From contig NZ_JBBPFS010000005.1 of NCBI RefSeq assembly GCF_038069765.1, positions 1-64,000 of the forward strand: a stretch of 64,000 nucleotides of DNA, read 5' to 3'. Position numbers and translations under genes: made by a program. Shown here one piece after another: positions 7,096 to 15,459 of the stretch; the stretch's first letter is position 1; each line of letters opens with the position of its first letter. The notes below the pieces were generated by a model. The model was given only the letters and a program-made list of their open reading frames with translations, was not told the DNA's origin and ran no database searches. This stretch comes from Arthrobacter_B sp038069765. GTDB lineage: Bacteria > Actinomycetota > Actinomycetes > Actinomycetales > Micrococcaceae.

Positions 7096-8592
7096 ATGGG
7101 TGAGCACGCAGCAGGCAGGACGCTTGCGGAGAAAGTGTGGGACGAGCACGTAGTGGTCAAGGGCGAGGACGGAGCGCCCGACCTTCTGTACATCGACCTG
7201 CACCTTGTCCATGAGGTGACGTCCCCGCAGGCTTTCGAGGGGCTTCGCCTGGCCGGCCGGAAGCTGCGCCGCCCGGACCTGACCATCGCCACCGAGGACC
7301 ACAACACTCCCACGCTGGAAATCGACAAGCCCATCGCCGATCCGGTGAGCCGGACCCAGATCGAAACCCTCCGCGCCAACTGTGCGGAATTCGGGGTGCG
7401 GCTGCATCCGCTCGGCGACGCCGAGCAGGGCATCGTGCACGTGGTCGGCCCGCAGCTGGGCCTGACCCAGCCGGGCCTGACCGTGGTCTGCGGGGACTCG
7501 CACACCTCCACCCACGGAGCCTTCGGCGCGCTGGCCATGGGCATCGGCACCTCCGAGGTGGAGCACGTCATGGCCACCCAGACGCTGTCGCTGAAGCCCT
7601 TCCGGACCATGGCCATCACCGTGGAAGGAACCCTGCGCCCCGGCGTCACGTCCAAGGACATTATCCTGGCCGTGATTGCCAAGATCGGCACCGGCGGCGG
7701 GCAGGGCTATGTCCTGGAATACCGCGGATCCGCCATCCGCTCCCTGTCCATGGAAGCCCGGATGACCATCTGCAACATGTCCATCGAGGCCGGCGCCCGT
7801 GCCGGCATGGTGGCGCCGGACGAAACCACGTTCGCCTACCTCAAGGACAAGCCGCACGCGCCGCAGGGCGCTGACTGGGATGCCGCCGTCGAGCACTGGA
7901 AGTCACTGGTCACGGACGACGACGCCGTGTTCGACGCCGAGGTGTTCCTGGACGCCGACGAGCTGGAGCCTTTTGTCACCTGGGGAACCAACCCCGGTCA
8001 GGGCGTCTCGCTCTCGGGCTCCGTTCCGTTCCCCGAAGATTTCGCCGACGAGAATGCGAAGGCCGCCGCAGAGCGGGCGCTGACGTACATGGATCTCGCC
8101 GCGGGAACTCCCATGAAGGACATCAGCGTGGACACAGTCTTCCTGGGTTCCTGCACCAACAGCCGGATCGAGGACCTGCGCATTGCCGCGGACATCATCC
8201 GCGGCCGGCAGAAGGACCCGAACATCCGGATGATGGTTGTCCCCGGCTCGGCACGGGTCCGGCTCGAAGCCGAAGCCGAAGGCCTGGACCGGGTGTTCAA
8301 GGACTTCGGTGCGGAATGGCGCTTTGCCGGGTGCTCCATGTGCCTGGGCATGAACCCGGACCAGCTGGCACCGGGGGAGCGCTGCGCGTCCACGTCCAAC
8401 CGGAACTTTGAAGGGCGCCAGGGCAAGGGCGGGCGCACGCACCTGGTCTCACCCGTGGTCGCCGCTGCCACGGCGGTCCGGGGCACCCTGAGTTCACCCT
8501 CGGACCTCGAGCCCCGCTCCGGTACGTCCGCGGCATCCGCAGAACCCGCAGAACCCGCCGAACACGCCGCATCCGCCCAGTCTGCCGTTTAG
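7096..8592 (+). CDS. leuC: 3-isopropylmalate dehydratase, large subunit
   Basis: 498 aa from the ATG at 7096, which has AAGGAG at 7082-7087. LeuC and LeuD isomerise 2-isopropylmalate to 3-isopropylmalate in leucine synthesis. The three [4Fe-4S] ligands are visible: Cys353 in GSCTNSR, and Cys413 and Cys416 in CSMCLGMNPDQL. The aconitase-type opening GEHAAGRTLAEKVWDEH is normal. The last 30 or so residues form an Ala/Glu/Pro/Ser-rich tail (with EPAEPAEHAAS) beyond the usual end and are probably disordered. leuD follows after 9 nt. Confidence 0.96.
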   Translation: MGEHAAGRTLAEKVWDEHVVVKGEDGAPDLLYIDLHLVHEVTSPQAFEGLRLAGRKLRRPDLTIATEDHNTPTLEIDKPIADPVSRTQIETLRANCAEFGVRLHPLGDAEQGIVHVVGPQLGLTQPGLTVVCGDSHTSTHGAFGALAMGIGTSEVEHVMATQTLSLKPFRTMAITVEGTLRPGVTSKDIILAVIAKIGTGGGQGYVLEYRGSAIRSLSMEARMTICNMSIEAGARAGMVAPDETTFAYLKDKPHAPQGADWDAAVEHWKSLVTDDDAVFDAEVFLDADELEPFVTWGTNPGQGVSLSGSVPFPEDFADENAKAAAERALTYMDLAAGTPMKDISVDTVFLGSCTNSRIEDLRIAADIIRGRQKDPNIRMMVVPGSARVRLEAEAEGLDRVFKDFGAEWRFAGCSMCLGMNPDQLAPGERCASTSNRNFEGRQGKGGRTHLVSPVVAAATAVRGTLSSPSDLEPRSGTSAASAEPAEPAEHAASAQSAV

Positions 8593-8601
8593 GAGCCCGC
8601 C

Positions 8602-9201
8602 ATGGAAAAGATCACCACGCACACCGGCATCGGCGTTCCGCTGCGCCAGAGCGACGTCGACACCGACCAGATCATCCCCGCCGTCTACCTCAAGCGGATC
8701 ACGCGCACCGGATTCGAGGACGCCCTCTTCGCCGGCTGGCGCAAGGATGAGAACTTCATCCTGAACCGCGAGCCGTACGCCGCCGGCTCGGTACTGGTGG
8801 CCGGCCCCGACTTCGGCACCGGGTCCTCCCGCGAACACGCGGTCTGGGCGCTGAAGGACTACGGGTTCCGGGCCGTCCTGTCCTCCCGCTTCGCCGACAT
8901 CTTCCGGGGCAACTCCGGCAAGCAGGGACTTGTCGCAGCGCAGGTGGCCCAGGATGACATTGAACTCATCTGGAAGGTGCTCGAAAACTCTCCGGGCACC
9001 GAGGTCACCGTGGACCTGGAATCACGCACCGTCATTTGCGGCGCCGTCACGGCTCCCTTCACCATTGACGAATACACCCGGTGGCGGCTGCTCGAAGGAT
9101 TGGATGATATTTCCCTCACGCTGCGGCGTGAGTCGGATATCACAAAGTTTGAAGCACAGCGCCCCGCCTTCAAACCAACAACCCTTCCAGCCCGGGCCTA
9201 A
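8602..9201 (+). CDS. leuD: 3-isopropylmalate dehydratase, small subunit
   Basis: 199 aa, the normal length for the swivel-domain subunit that partners LeuC. The opening MEKITTHTGIGVPLRQSDVDTDQIIPA and the substrate-binding GPDFGTGSSREHAVWAL are diagnostic. An AGGAGCCCGCC stretch just before the ATG provides a Shine-Dalgarno. It is translated directly after leuC and followed by a strong hairpin at 9271-9294, closing the leuCD operon. Confidence 0.96.
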   Translation: MEKITTHTGIGVPLRQSDVDTDQIIPAVYLKRITRTGFEDALFAGWRKDENFILNREPYAAGSVLVAGPDFGTGSSREHAVWALKDYGFRAVLSSRFADIFRGNSGKQGLVAAQVAQDDIELIWKVLENSPGTEVTVDLESRTVICGAVTAPFTIDEYTRWRLLEGLDDISLTLRRESDITKFEAQRPAFKPTTLPARA

Positions 9202-9270
9202 ACCGCATTTTTCTCCGGCGCGCCGGACTCCGGTGAGTTTCGTGTCGCACAGCGGCACTCAGTATTATTG

Positions 9271-9294
9271 ATGGGCCCCCACACGGGGGCCCAT
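9271..9294 (+). terminator. Hairpin terminator after leuD
   Basis: ATGGGCCCCC and GGGGGCCCAT form a perfect 10-bp stem with an ACAC loop 69 nt after leuD. There is no T-run, as in many actinobacterial hairpin terminators. Confidence 0.65.
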
Positions 9295-9481
9295 CGGCAT
9301 TTCTCCGCGTCCTCGGGCCGGTGAGCACCACCACGGCACCGGCACCGTTCCGGCGCCGGAAGCGGCGCGGAAACTCCGGCGGCGGGGTGCCGATATTTCA
9401 GTATGCGGACGCTAGCTCCTATGCTTGAGTGCAGTCTCTCTTTGCTGTTGGGGCATTATAGAAAAAAGAAATTAGGTGTTC

Positions 9482-10819
9482 ATGGGTAGCGTTCTAACCA
9501 TCCGTGGTGGAGTTCCTCTGACAGGAAAAGTCCCCGTCCGCGGAGCGAAGAACCTCGTTCCCAAAGCCATGGTTGCGGCACTGCTGGGCAATAGCCCGTC
9601 ACTGCTCCGCAACGTCCCGGAAATCAAGGACGTTGAGGTTGTCACCTCGCTGTTGAAGCTCCACGGCGTTGAAGTCACCAAGGACCCGGTGACCGGTGAC
9701 CTGACCATGGATCCCCAGAACGCCAAGACCGCGGCGTCCAAGGATATTGATGCGCACGCGGGCGATTCCCGGATCCCCATCCTGCTGTGCGGCCCGCTGA
9801 TGCACAGCCTCGGCGAGGCCTTCATTCCTGACCTCGGCGGCTGCAAGATCGGCGACCGGCCCATCGACTTCCACCTGCAGATGCTGCGGAATTTCGGTGC
9901 CGTCGTGGAAAAGCGCCCGGGCGGCATCTCCATCTCGGCCCCCAAGGGCCTTACCGGCGCCAAGCTGGAACTGCCCTACCCGAGCGTCGGCGCCACCGAG
10001 CAGGTGCTGCTGACCGCGGTCAAGGCCGTGGGCATTACCGAGCTGCGCGGCGCTGCCGTGGAGCCGGAGATCCTGGACCTCATTGCCGTGCTGCAGAAAA
10101 TGGGCGCGATCATCACGGTCCAGACGGACCGCGTCATCCGCATTGAGGGCGTCTCCGAGCTGTCCGGATACAACCACCGTGCGCTGCCCGACCGCAACGA
10201 GGCCGCATCCTGGGCCTCCGCAGCGCTGGTTACCAAGGGCGACATTTACGTTGAGGGTGCCTCCCAGCAGGACCTCACCGCCTTCCTGAACACTTACCGC
10301 AAGATCGGCGGCGCGTTCGACGTCGACGACGGCGGCATCCGTTTCTACCACCCGGGCGGCGCGCTGAACCCGCTGGTGCTGGAAACCGACGTGCACCCCG
10401 GGTTCATGACCGACTGGCAGCAGCCCCTGGTGGTTGCCCTGACCCAGGCCCAGGGCGTGTCCATCGTCCACGAAACCGTGTACGAGAACCGCTTTGGGTT
10501 CACCGATGCGCTCATCCGCATGGGAGCCAACATCCAGGTGCACCGCGAATGCCTCGGCAGTGTGCCGTGCCGGTTCGGCCAGCGGAACTTCCTCCATTCG
10601 GCCGTCATCTCCGGCCCCGTACAGCTGAAGGGTGCCGAAATCGACATCCCGGACCTGCGGGGCGGCTTCAGCCACCTCATTGCGGCCCTGGCGGCCGAAG
10701 GAACATCTCGGGTGACGGGCATCGAACTCATCAACCGCGGGTACGAGCACTTCCTCGAGAAGCTCGAAGGCCTCGGCGCCGACTTTGACGTCACTGCCGT
10801 CGCTGCCGGAACGAAGTAG
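9482..10819 (+). CDS. murA: UDP-N-acetylglucosamine 1-carboxyvinyltransferase
   Basis: 445 aa from the ATG at 9482 (TTAGG at 9472-9476); an in-frame GTG at 9476 is possible but poorly placed. MurA transfers enolpyruvate from PEP to UDP-GlcNAc, the first committed step of peptidoglycan synthesis. The active-site loop reads GGCKIGDRP with Cys121, the residue attacked by fosfomycin; mycobacteria carry Asp there, so this enzyme should be of the fosfomycin-sensitive type. The RGAKNLVPKAM opening binds substrate. The gene begins a plus-strand run with plsC, gpsA and ddl. Confidence 0.94.
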   Translation: MGSVLTIRGGVPLTGKVPVRGAKNLVPKAMVAALLGNSPSLLRNVPEIKDVEVVTSLLKLHGVEVTKDPVTGDLTMDPQNAKTAASKDIDAHAGDSRIPILLCGPLMHSLGEAFIPDLGGCKIGDRPIDFHLQMLRNFGAVVEKRPGGISISAPKGLTGAKLELPYPSVGATEQVLLTAVKAVGITELRGAAVEPEILDLIAVLQKMGAIITVQTDRVIRIEGVSELSGYNHRALPDRNEAASWASAALVTKGDIYVEGASQQDLTAFLNTYRKIGGAFDVDDGGIRFYHPGGALNPLVLETDVHPGFMTDWQQPLVVALTQAQGVSIVHETVYENRFGFTDALIRMGANIQVHRECLGSVPCRFGQRNFLHSAVISGPVQLKGAEIDIPDLRGGFSHLIAALAAEGTSRVTGIELINRGYEHFLEKLEGLGADFDVTAVAAGTK

Positions 10820-10827
10820 AGGCCGGC

Positions 10828-11631
10828 ATGCCTGAGTCGGTCAAGTCACGGGTGGCGTTCGCCCTGCTGGCGAACACCATGCGGCCGGTAATGAACATCC
10901 TGCTGCGCAAGCAGTGGGAGGGAATGGAAAACCTTCCCCGGGACACCGGGTTCATTGCCTGCCCCAACCACGTGACTGAGATCGACCCGGTGGTGGTGGG
11001 GCACTTCTTCTACAACCAGAAGATCATGCCCCGCTACCTCGCGAAGGCGTCCCTCTTTAAGGTGCCCGTGCTGGGCCCGGCCCTCCGCGCCACCAACCAG
11101 GTGCCGGTGGAACGCATCACGGCCGGCGCTTCGGCGTCGCTGAAAGGCGCCCGGACGGTTATCGACGCCGGCGGCGCCCTGATTGTTTACCCGGAGGGAA
11201 CGCTGACCCGCGACCCCGAGCTTTGGCCGATGCGCGGGCGGACGGGCGCTGCCCGGCTTGCCCTGCAAACCGGAGCCCCCGTGGTTCCGATAGCCCACTG
11301 GGGTGCCGAAGCGGTACTGCCGCGCTACAGCAAGCGCCTTTCCCTTTTCCCGCGCAAGACGGTCCGGCTGCGGGTCGGGACTCCCGTGGACCTTTCGGAC
11401 CTCCGCGGAAAGCCCATGACCAAATCAGTGCTGGACACTGCCACGGAACGCATCATGGACAGCCTGACGGTGCTTGTCGCGGAACTGCGGAATGAAAAGC
11501 CCCCGGCAGTGCGCTGGGATCCGGCGCAGAAGGGCCAGTCGGCCATCGGCCGGAACTTTGACCCGGGCGCTGACACGCAACACAGCCACAACAAGAAAAA
11601 GAACGGGACCGACACTAATGAGCTTGCTTAA
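10828..11631 (+). CDS. plsC: 1-acyl-sn-glycerol-3-phosphate acyltransferase (PlsC family)
   Basis: 267 aa. The HX4D catalytic motif is NHVTEID (residues 47-53), and the glycerophosphate-binding motif YPEGT is at 121-125. The enzyme acylates lysophosphatidic acid to phosphatidic acid at the membrane. It follows murA by 8 nt and its end overlaps gpsA by 14 nt, so it belongs to the murA-plsC-gpsA-ddl operon. The last 60 residues are hydrophilic and Lys/Asn-rich (HSHNKKKNGTD) beyond the conserved domain. Confidence 0.92.
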   Translation: MPESVKSRVAFALLANTMRPVMNILLRKQWEGMENLPRDTGFIACPNHVTEIDPVVVGHFFYNQKIMPRYLAKASLFKVPVLGPALRATNQVPVERITAGASASLKGARTVIDAGGALIVYPEGTLTRDPELWPMRGRTGAARLALQTGAPVVPIAHWGAEAVLPRYSKRLSLFPRKTVRLRVGTPVDLSDLRGKPMTKSVLDTATERIMDSLTVLVAELRNEKPPAVRWDPAQKGQSAIGRNFDPGADTQHSHNKKKNGTDTNELA

Positions 11632-12661
11632 CACGCCCCCGCAGGTAGTTGCTGTCCTGGGGGCAGGCAGCTGGGGAACCGTCTTCGCAAAGATCGTGGC
11701 CGACGCCGGCGCTTCCCGGCAGACGGACGTCCGCGTCTGGGCCCGGCGGCCCGAGGTCGCAGCGGAAATCAACGAGAGCCACCGCAACAGCCAGTATTTG
11801 AAGGACACTGTCCTCCCGGCCAACCTCACGGCCTCGGCGGACCCCGCCCAGGTTCTGGCCGGCGCCGAACTGGTGGTGCTGGCCGTCCCGGCACAGACCC
11901 TGCGCGCCCAGCTGCGCAGCGTCCGGGAGCTCATCCCGGAAGGCGCCGTCGTTGTCTCCCTGATGAAGGGCCTGGAAGTCGGCACCGACTCGCGCATGAG
12001 CCAGGTCATCGAGGAGGAACTGCACTGGCCCGAGGACCGGGTTGCCGTTGTCTCGGGCCCTAACCTGGCCATGGAGATTGCCGGCCGCCAGCCGACGGCG
12101 TCGGTGGTGGCCTGCTCGAACCTGGAGACCGCCGGCTGGATTGCCCGCGCCTGCACCGCACCCTATTTCCGGCCGTACACCAACACCGACGTGGTGGGCA
12201 CGGAAATCGGCGGGATCGTCAAGAACGTCATTGCCCTGGCCGTGGGCATCTGCGAAGGCAAGGGCATGGGGGACAACACCAAGGCCTCGGTCATGACCCG
12301 CGGCCTGGCGGAGACCACGCGCCTGGCGCTGGCGCTGGGCGGAAGCGCCGAAACCATGTCCGGCCTCGCCGGCATGGGCGACCTCATCGCCACCTGCTCC
12401 TCGCCGCTGTCGCGCAACCACACCGCAGGCCGGCTGCTGGCCCAGGGCTTGACGCTGGAGGAGGTCAACGCTTCCATGAAGCAGACAGCCGAAGGCATCA
12501 AGTCAGCCCAGGCCGTGCTGGACCGCGCCACTCAGCTGGGCGTCTACATGCCCATCACCGAAAATGTTGTTGCCGTTCTGCAGGGCGTTATTTCTGTGGA
12601 CGAACTGGGACCGCGACTGCTGTCCCGCGAACTGAAATCCGAAGGTGTGCACACCCCGTGA
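11618..12661 (+). CDS. gpsA: Glycerol-3-phosphate dehydrogenase [NAD(P)+]
   Basis: 347 aa from the ATG at 11618, overlapping the plsC end by 14 nt. An upstream in-frame ATG lies inside plsC and would add an unrelated basic sequence. GpsA reduces dihydroxyacetone phosphate to sn-glycerol 3-phosphate, the precursor of phospholipids and of glycerol-phosphate teichoic acid. The Rossmann motif GAGSWGTVFA is near residue 14. The catalytic region contains EIGGIVKNVIALAVG and the family segment GLAGMGDLIATCSSPLSRN. The stop codon overlaps the ddl GTG (GTGA). Confidence 0.95.
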   Translation: MSLLNTPPQVVAVLGAGSWGTVFAKIVADAGASRQTDVRVWARRPEVAAEINESHRNSQYLKDTVLPANLTASADPAQVLAGAELVVLAVPAQTLRAQLRSVRELIPEGAVVVSLMKGLEVGTDSRMSQVIEEELHWPEDRVAVVSGPNLAMEIAGRQPTASVVACSNLETAGWIARACTAPYFRPYTNTDVVGTEIGGIVKNVIALAVGICEGKGMGDNTKASVMTRGLAETTRLALALGGSAETMSGLAGMGDLIATCSSPLSRNHTAGRLLAQGLTLEEVNASMKQTAEGIKSAQAVLDRATQLGVYMPITENVVAVLQGVISVDELGPRLLSRELKSEGVHTP

Positions 12662-13845
12662 CCAATGAACCGCTGACTCCCGACTCGGTAACCGCCTCCG
12701 GCGACGCCGCTGAAACCGCCGGCACCGGTGCGGGCTCCAGCCGGCCGCGCGTGGCAGTGCTGTTCGGCGGACGCTCCAGCGAACACGCCGTGAGCTGCGT
12801 GACCGCAGCCGGCGTCCTGGACTCCATTGACCGCAGCAAGTACGACGTCGTTCCGGTGGGGATCACCCGCGACGGGCAGTGGACCCTGGTCTCCGCCGAT
12901 CCGGCAAACTGGTCGCTGCGCTCCGAGTCCCTGCCGGAGGTCACTGCCGGCCTCGAAAGCGTCGTCCTGTCCGCCGACGGCTCCGGCTCCGACCTTGTGG
13001 CGCACGCCGAGGGCACACTGCCGCGCAGCCTGGGCCGCATCGACGTCGTGTTCCCCGTCCTGCACGGGCCGTTCGGCGAGGACGGCACCCTGCAGGGAAT
13101 GCTGGAAATGGCCGATATCCGTTACGTCGGTGCCGGTGTCCTGGCCTCCGCCGTGGGGATGGACAAGCACTACATGAAGGTCGTGTTTGCAGCGGCCGGC
13201 CTGACGGTGGGCCCCTACGAAGTCATCACCGACCGCCAGTGGCAGAAGGACGCCGGAGCGTGCCTGGAGCGCGCCGCGAAACTGCAGTTCCCGCTCTTCG
13301 TCAAGCCCGCACGGGCCGGCTCCTCCATGGGCATCACCCGGGTTGCCGAACCCTCCGCCCTCACCGCCGCCATTGAAGCGGCCCGCCTGCACGATCCCAA
13401 GGTGGTTGTGGAAGCCGGCATCATCGGCCGGGAAATCGAAGTGGCGGTGCTGCAGGGCCGCGGCACCGAGGATCCGCGCACCAGCCATCCGGGGGAAATC
13501 GCCGTGCAGAACGGTGACCACGAGTGGTACGACTTTGACGCCAAGTACGTTGACGGCGCGGCCGCCGAGCTGAGCTGCCCCGCCGACCTTCCCGCCGCAG
13601 TCTCGGAACGGGTCCGCGTGCTGGCCGCCGCAGCCTTTGAAGCCGTCGGCGCCGAGGGCCTGTCCCGGGTGGACTTCTTCTACACCCCCGGCGGGGACCT
13701 GATCATCAACGAGATCAACACCATGCCCGGCTTCACGCCCGTGAGCATGTATCCGCAGATGTGGGCCAAATCCGGCCTGCCGTACACGGAGCTCATCGAT
13801 GAACTGATTTCGCTGGCGCTGGAGCGCAAAACCGGCCTGCGCTAA
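12658..13845 (+). CDS. ddl: D-alanine--D-alanine ligase
   Basis: 395 aa from a GTG sharing 4 nt with the gpsA stop. Ddl joins two D-Ala using ATP for peptidoglycan precursors. The start of the catalytic domain is VLFGGRSSEHAVSC (about residue 38). The conserved HGPFGEDGTLQG, the ATP-grasp segment FVKPARAGSSMGI and the metal-binding NEINTMPGFTPVSMYP are all present. About 35 Ser/Ala/Gly-rich residues precede the domain and are probably a non-essential extension. Confidence 0.96.
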   Translation: MTNEPLTPDSVTASGDAAETAGTGAGSSRPRVAVLFGGRSSEHAVSCVTAAGVLDSIDRSKYDVVPVGITRDGQWTLVSADPANWSLRSESLPEVTAGLESVVLSADGSGSDLVAHAEGTLPRSLGRIDVVFPVLHGPFGEDGTLQGMLEMADIRYVGAGVLASAVGMDKHYMKVVFAAAGLTVGPYEVITDRQWQKDAGACLERAAKLQFPLFVKPARAGSSMGITRVAEPSALTAAIEAARLHDPKVVVEAGIIGREIEVAVLQGRGTEDPRTSHPGEIAVQNGDHEWYDFDAKYVDGAAAELSCPADLPAAVSERVRVLAAAAFEAVGAEGLSRVDFFYTPGGDLIINEINTMPGFTPVSMYPQMWAKSGLPYTELIDELISLALERKTGLR

Positions 13846-13870
13846 CGGCAGGCGGTCCGCTCGGCGCACC

Positions 13871-13901
13871 GAGCTGCCCGGCGCTACTGCGCGGGCAGCT
13901 C
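13871..13901. terminator. Bidirectional hairpin between ddl and DUF3515 gene
   Basis: GAGCTGCCC-G-GCGC and GCGC-GGGCAGCTC form a 13-bp stem with one bulge and a TACT loop. It lies between two convergent genes and includes the stop codon of the minus-strand gene. It would serve both transcripts; there is no T-run. Confidence 0.6.
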
Positions 13902-14360
13902 CAGGTCGTTGCTGCTGACGCATTCGCGGGTCGGCTGGATCCGGGACACCGAGTTCTCCAGCTGCACCAGGAGCGTGGAGGAGGAGACTTCCTCCGGGTT
14001 GAAGATCACTTCAATGGCCGGCTCCCGCCCGTATGTTGTAGCCGTCCAGGTGGTCTCATCCTCCTGCAGGATCCAGTCGATGCCGTTGACCGTGGCGCAC
14101 TGCTCCGTGGTGGGGCCGGGCACCGGCACGCCGCAGCGCAGGATAATCTTCGACGGATCCCCCCACGCGGAGGAAGACTGGCTGTCCGTCTCACGCTGCT
14201 GCTCGCCGGCAAGCTCGGAAGGCAGGGCCACCATGACGGTGGCGCAGTCCGGATTGGCGGCGTCGGGGGCCGGTTCGACGTCGGCCACGGGAGTGCAGGC
14301 GGTCAGGCCGGCTGCAAGGGTAAGAACCGCTGCCGGAAGGGCAGCGCGGGATAGCAACAT
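13884..14360 (-). CDS. DUF3515 family lipoprotein
   Basis: 158 aa. It starts with a lipoprotein signal peptide (MLLSRAALPAAVLTLAAG, lipobox LTAC with the modified Cys at residue 22). The rest contains three more cysteines and the motifs IILRCGVPVPGPTTEQC and NGIDWILQEDE, characteristic of the actinobacterial DUF3515 family. It should be anchored on the outer face of the plasma membrane. Function is unknown. The family gene is usually near ddl and thiL, as ddl is here. Confidence 0.85.
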   Translation of the reverse strand: MLLSRAALPAAVLTLAAGLTACTPVADVEPAPDAANPDCATVMVALPSELAGEQQRETDSQSSSAWGDPSKIILRCGVPVPGPTTEQCATVNGIDWILQEDETTWTATTYGREPAIEVIFNPEEVSSSTLLVQLENSVSRIQPTRECVSSNDLELPAQ

Positions 14361-14453
14361 GCCTCCAAGGTTATCGGTCCAACCCGGCAGGGCCGGAATC
14401 GAAGCCGGGGCCCGGACCGCTAGGCTTCTGTCCAGCGAGAACAGGAGAAGATC

Positions 14454-15458
14454 TTGACGCAGTACTTCGAGGATTACGAACAGCCGGCCAGGCGCCGGCG
14501 GCGTCCGGTCCGTGCCTTCCTGACCGCGGTGCTGGTGCTCTTCCTTTTGGCGGCGCTGGTGGCCGGAGGCTATCTGTGGTCGCTGGCGCGGAGCTTCAAC
14601 AACGGCACCACCACCATCGAGAACGCGCTGCCCGCGGACAGCCCCGCCAAGGATCCGGCGGCCGGCAACTCGCAGAACATCCTGCTGATCGGCACCGACA
14701 GCCGGGATCCCGGATCAGAGGCCTCCCGTTCCGACACCATGATGCTGGTGCACCTGCCCGGTGACCGAAGCACCGCCTACGTCATGTCCATCATGCGCGA
14801 TACCTGGACCGAAATTCCCGGCTACGGGGAGGGCAAGATCAACTCGGCCATGGCCCGGGGCGGCGTACCGCTGGCCGTGGGTGCCGTGCAGACCCTGCTG
14901 GACGCTCCGATTGACCACGTGGCGATTGTGGACTTTGAAGGGTTCAGCGGATTGACCGACGCGCTCGGCGGCGTGGAGGTGAACAACCCGGCTGCGTTTT
15001 CCTCCAGCATCGCCGATGACCACTTCCCGGCCGGTGCCGTTTCCCTGGACGGGGACTCCGCGCTGAACTTTGTCCGCGAGCGGTACGCCTTCGCCGACGG
15101 CGACTACCAGCGGGTGCGCAACCAGCAGATCTTCCTGAGCGGACTGGTCTCCCAGGTGCTCTCCAGGGAAACGCTGCTGAATCCGGTCAAGGTCAGCAGG
15201 GCCGTCTCCGAGATCTCTCCCTACCTCAGCGTGGATGAGGAGCTGGATGCCGCTGCCGCTGGCAAGCTGGCCTTCTCCCTGCGCGGCCTGCGGGGGAACG
15301 ACCTGACGATGTTTACGCTCCCGACACTGGGCGCGGGAACGTCAAGCGACGGACAGTCTATTGTGATCAAGGACGAAACGGCCATCGCAGAAATTGCGGA
15401 GGCCGTCGACAACGATGACATGGCCGGATATGCGGCTGCACATAACGGGGGAATATAA
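14454..15458 (+). CDS. LytR-CpsA-Psr (LCP) family protein
   Basis: 334 aa from a TTG with AGGAGA six nt upstream. A short Arg-rich cytoplasmic tail (QPARRRRRPVRAF) precedes one membrane helix (about residues 20-43), then an extracellular LCP domain. It contains NILLIGTDSRDPGSEASRSDTM, the SIMRDTWTEIPGYGEGKIN strand and a later NFVRERYAFADGDYQR, including the arginines that hold the polyprenyl-phosphate. LCP enzymes transfer wall polymers from lipid carrier to peptidoglycan. Standing at the head of the teichoic-acid locus, it is the likely ligase for that polymer. A TAGGCT -10 box is at 14421. Confidence 0.92.
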   Translation: MTQYFEDYEQPARRRRRPVRAFLTAVLVLFLLAALVAGGYLWSLARSFNNGTTTIENALPADSPAKDPAAGNSQNILLIGTDSRDPGSEASRSDTMMLVHLPGDRSTAYVMSIMRDTWTEIPGYGEGKINSAMARGGVPLAVGAVQTLLDAPIDHVAIVDFEGFSGLTDALGGVEVNNPAAFSSSIADDHFPAGAVSLDGDSALNFVRERYAFADGDYQRVRNQQIFLSGLVSQVLSRETLLNPVKVSRAVSEISPYLSVDEELDAAAAGKLAFSLRGLRGNDLTMFTLPTLGAGTSSDGQSIVIKDETAIAEIAEAVDNDDMAGYAAAHNGGI

Positions 15459-15459
15459 C

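Noticed and set aside
6954..7691. N-terminal extension of the IclR protein to 489 aa
   Set aside because: The extra 246 codons are antisense to leuC and lack protein-like composition; a proper start lies at 6953.
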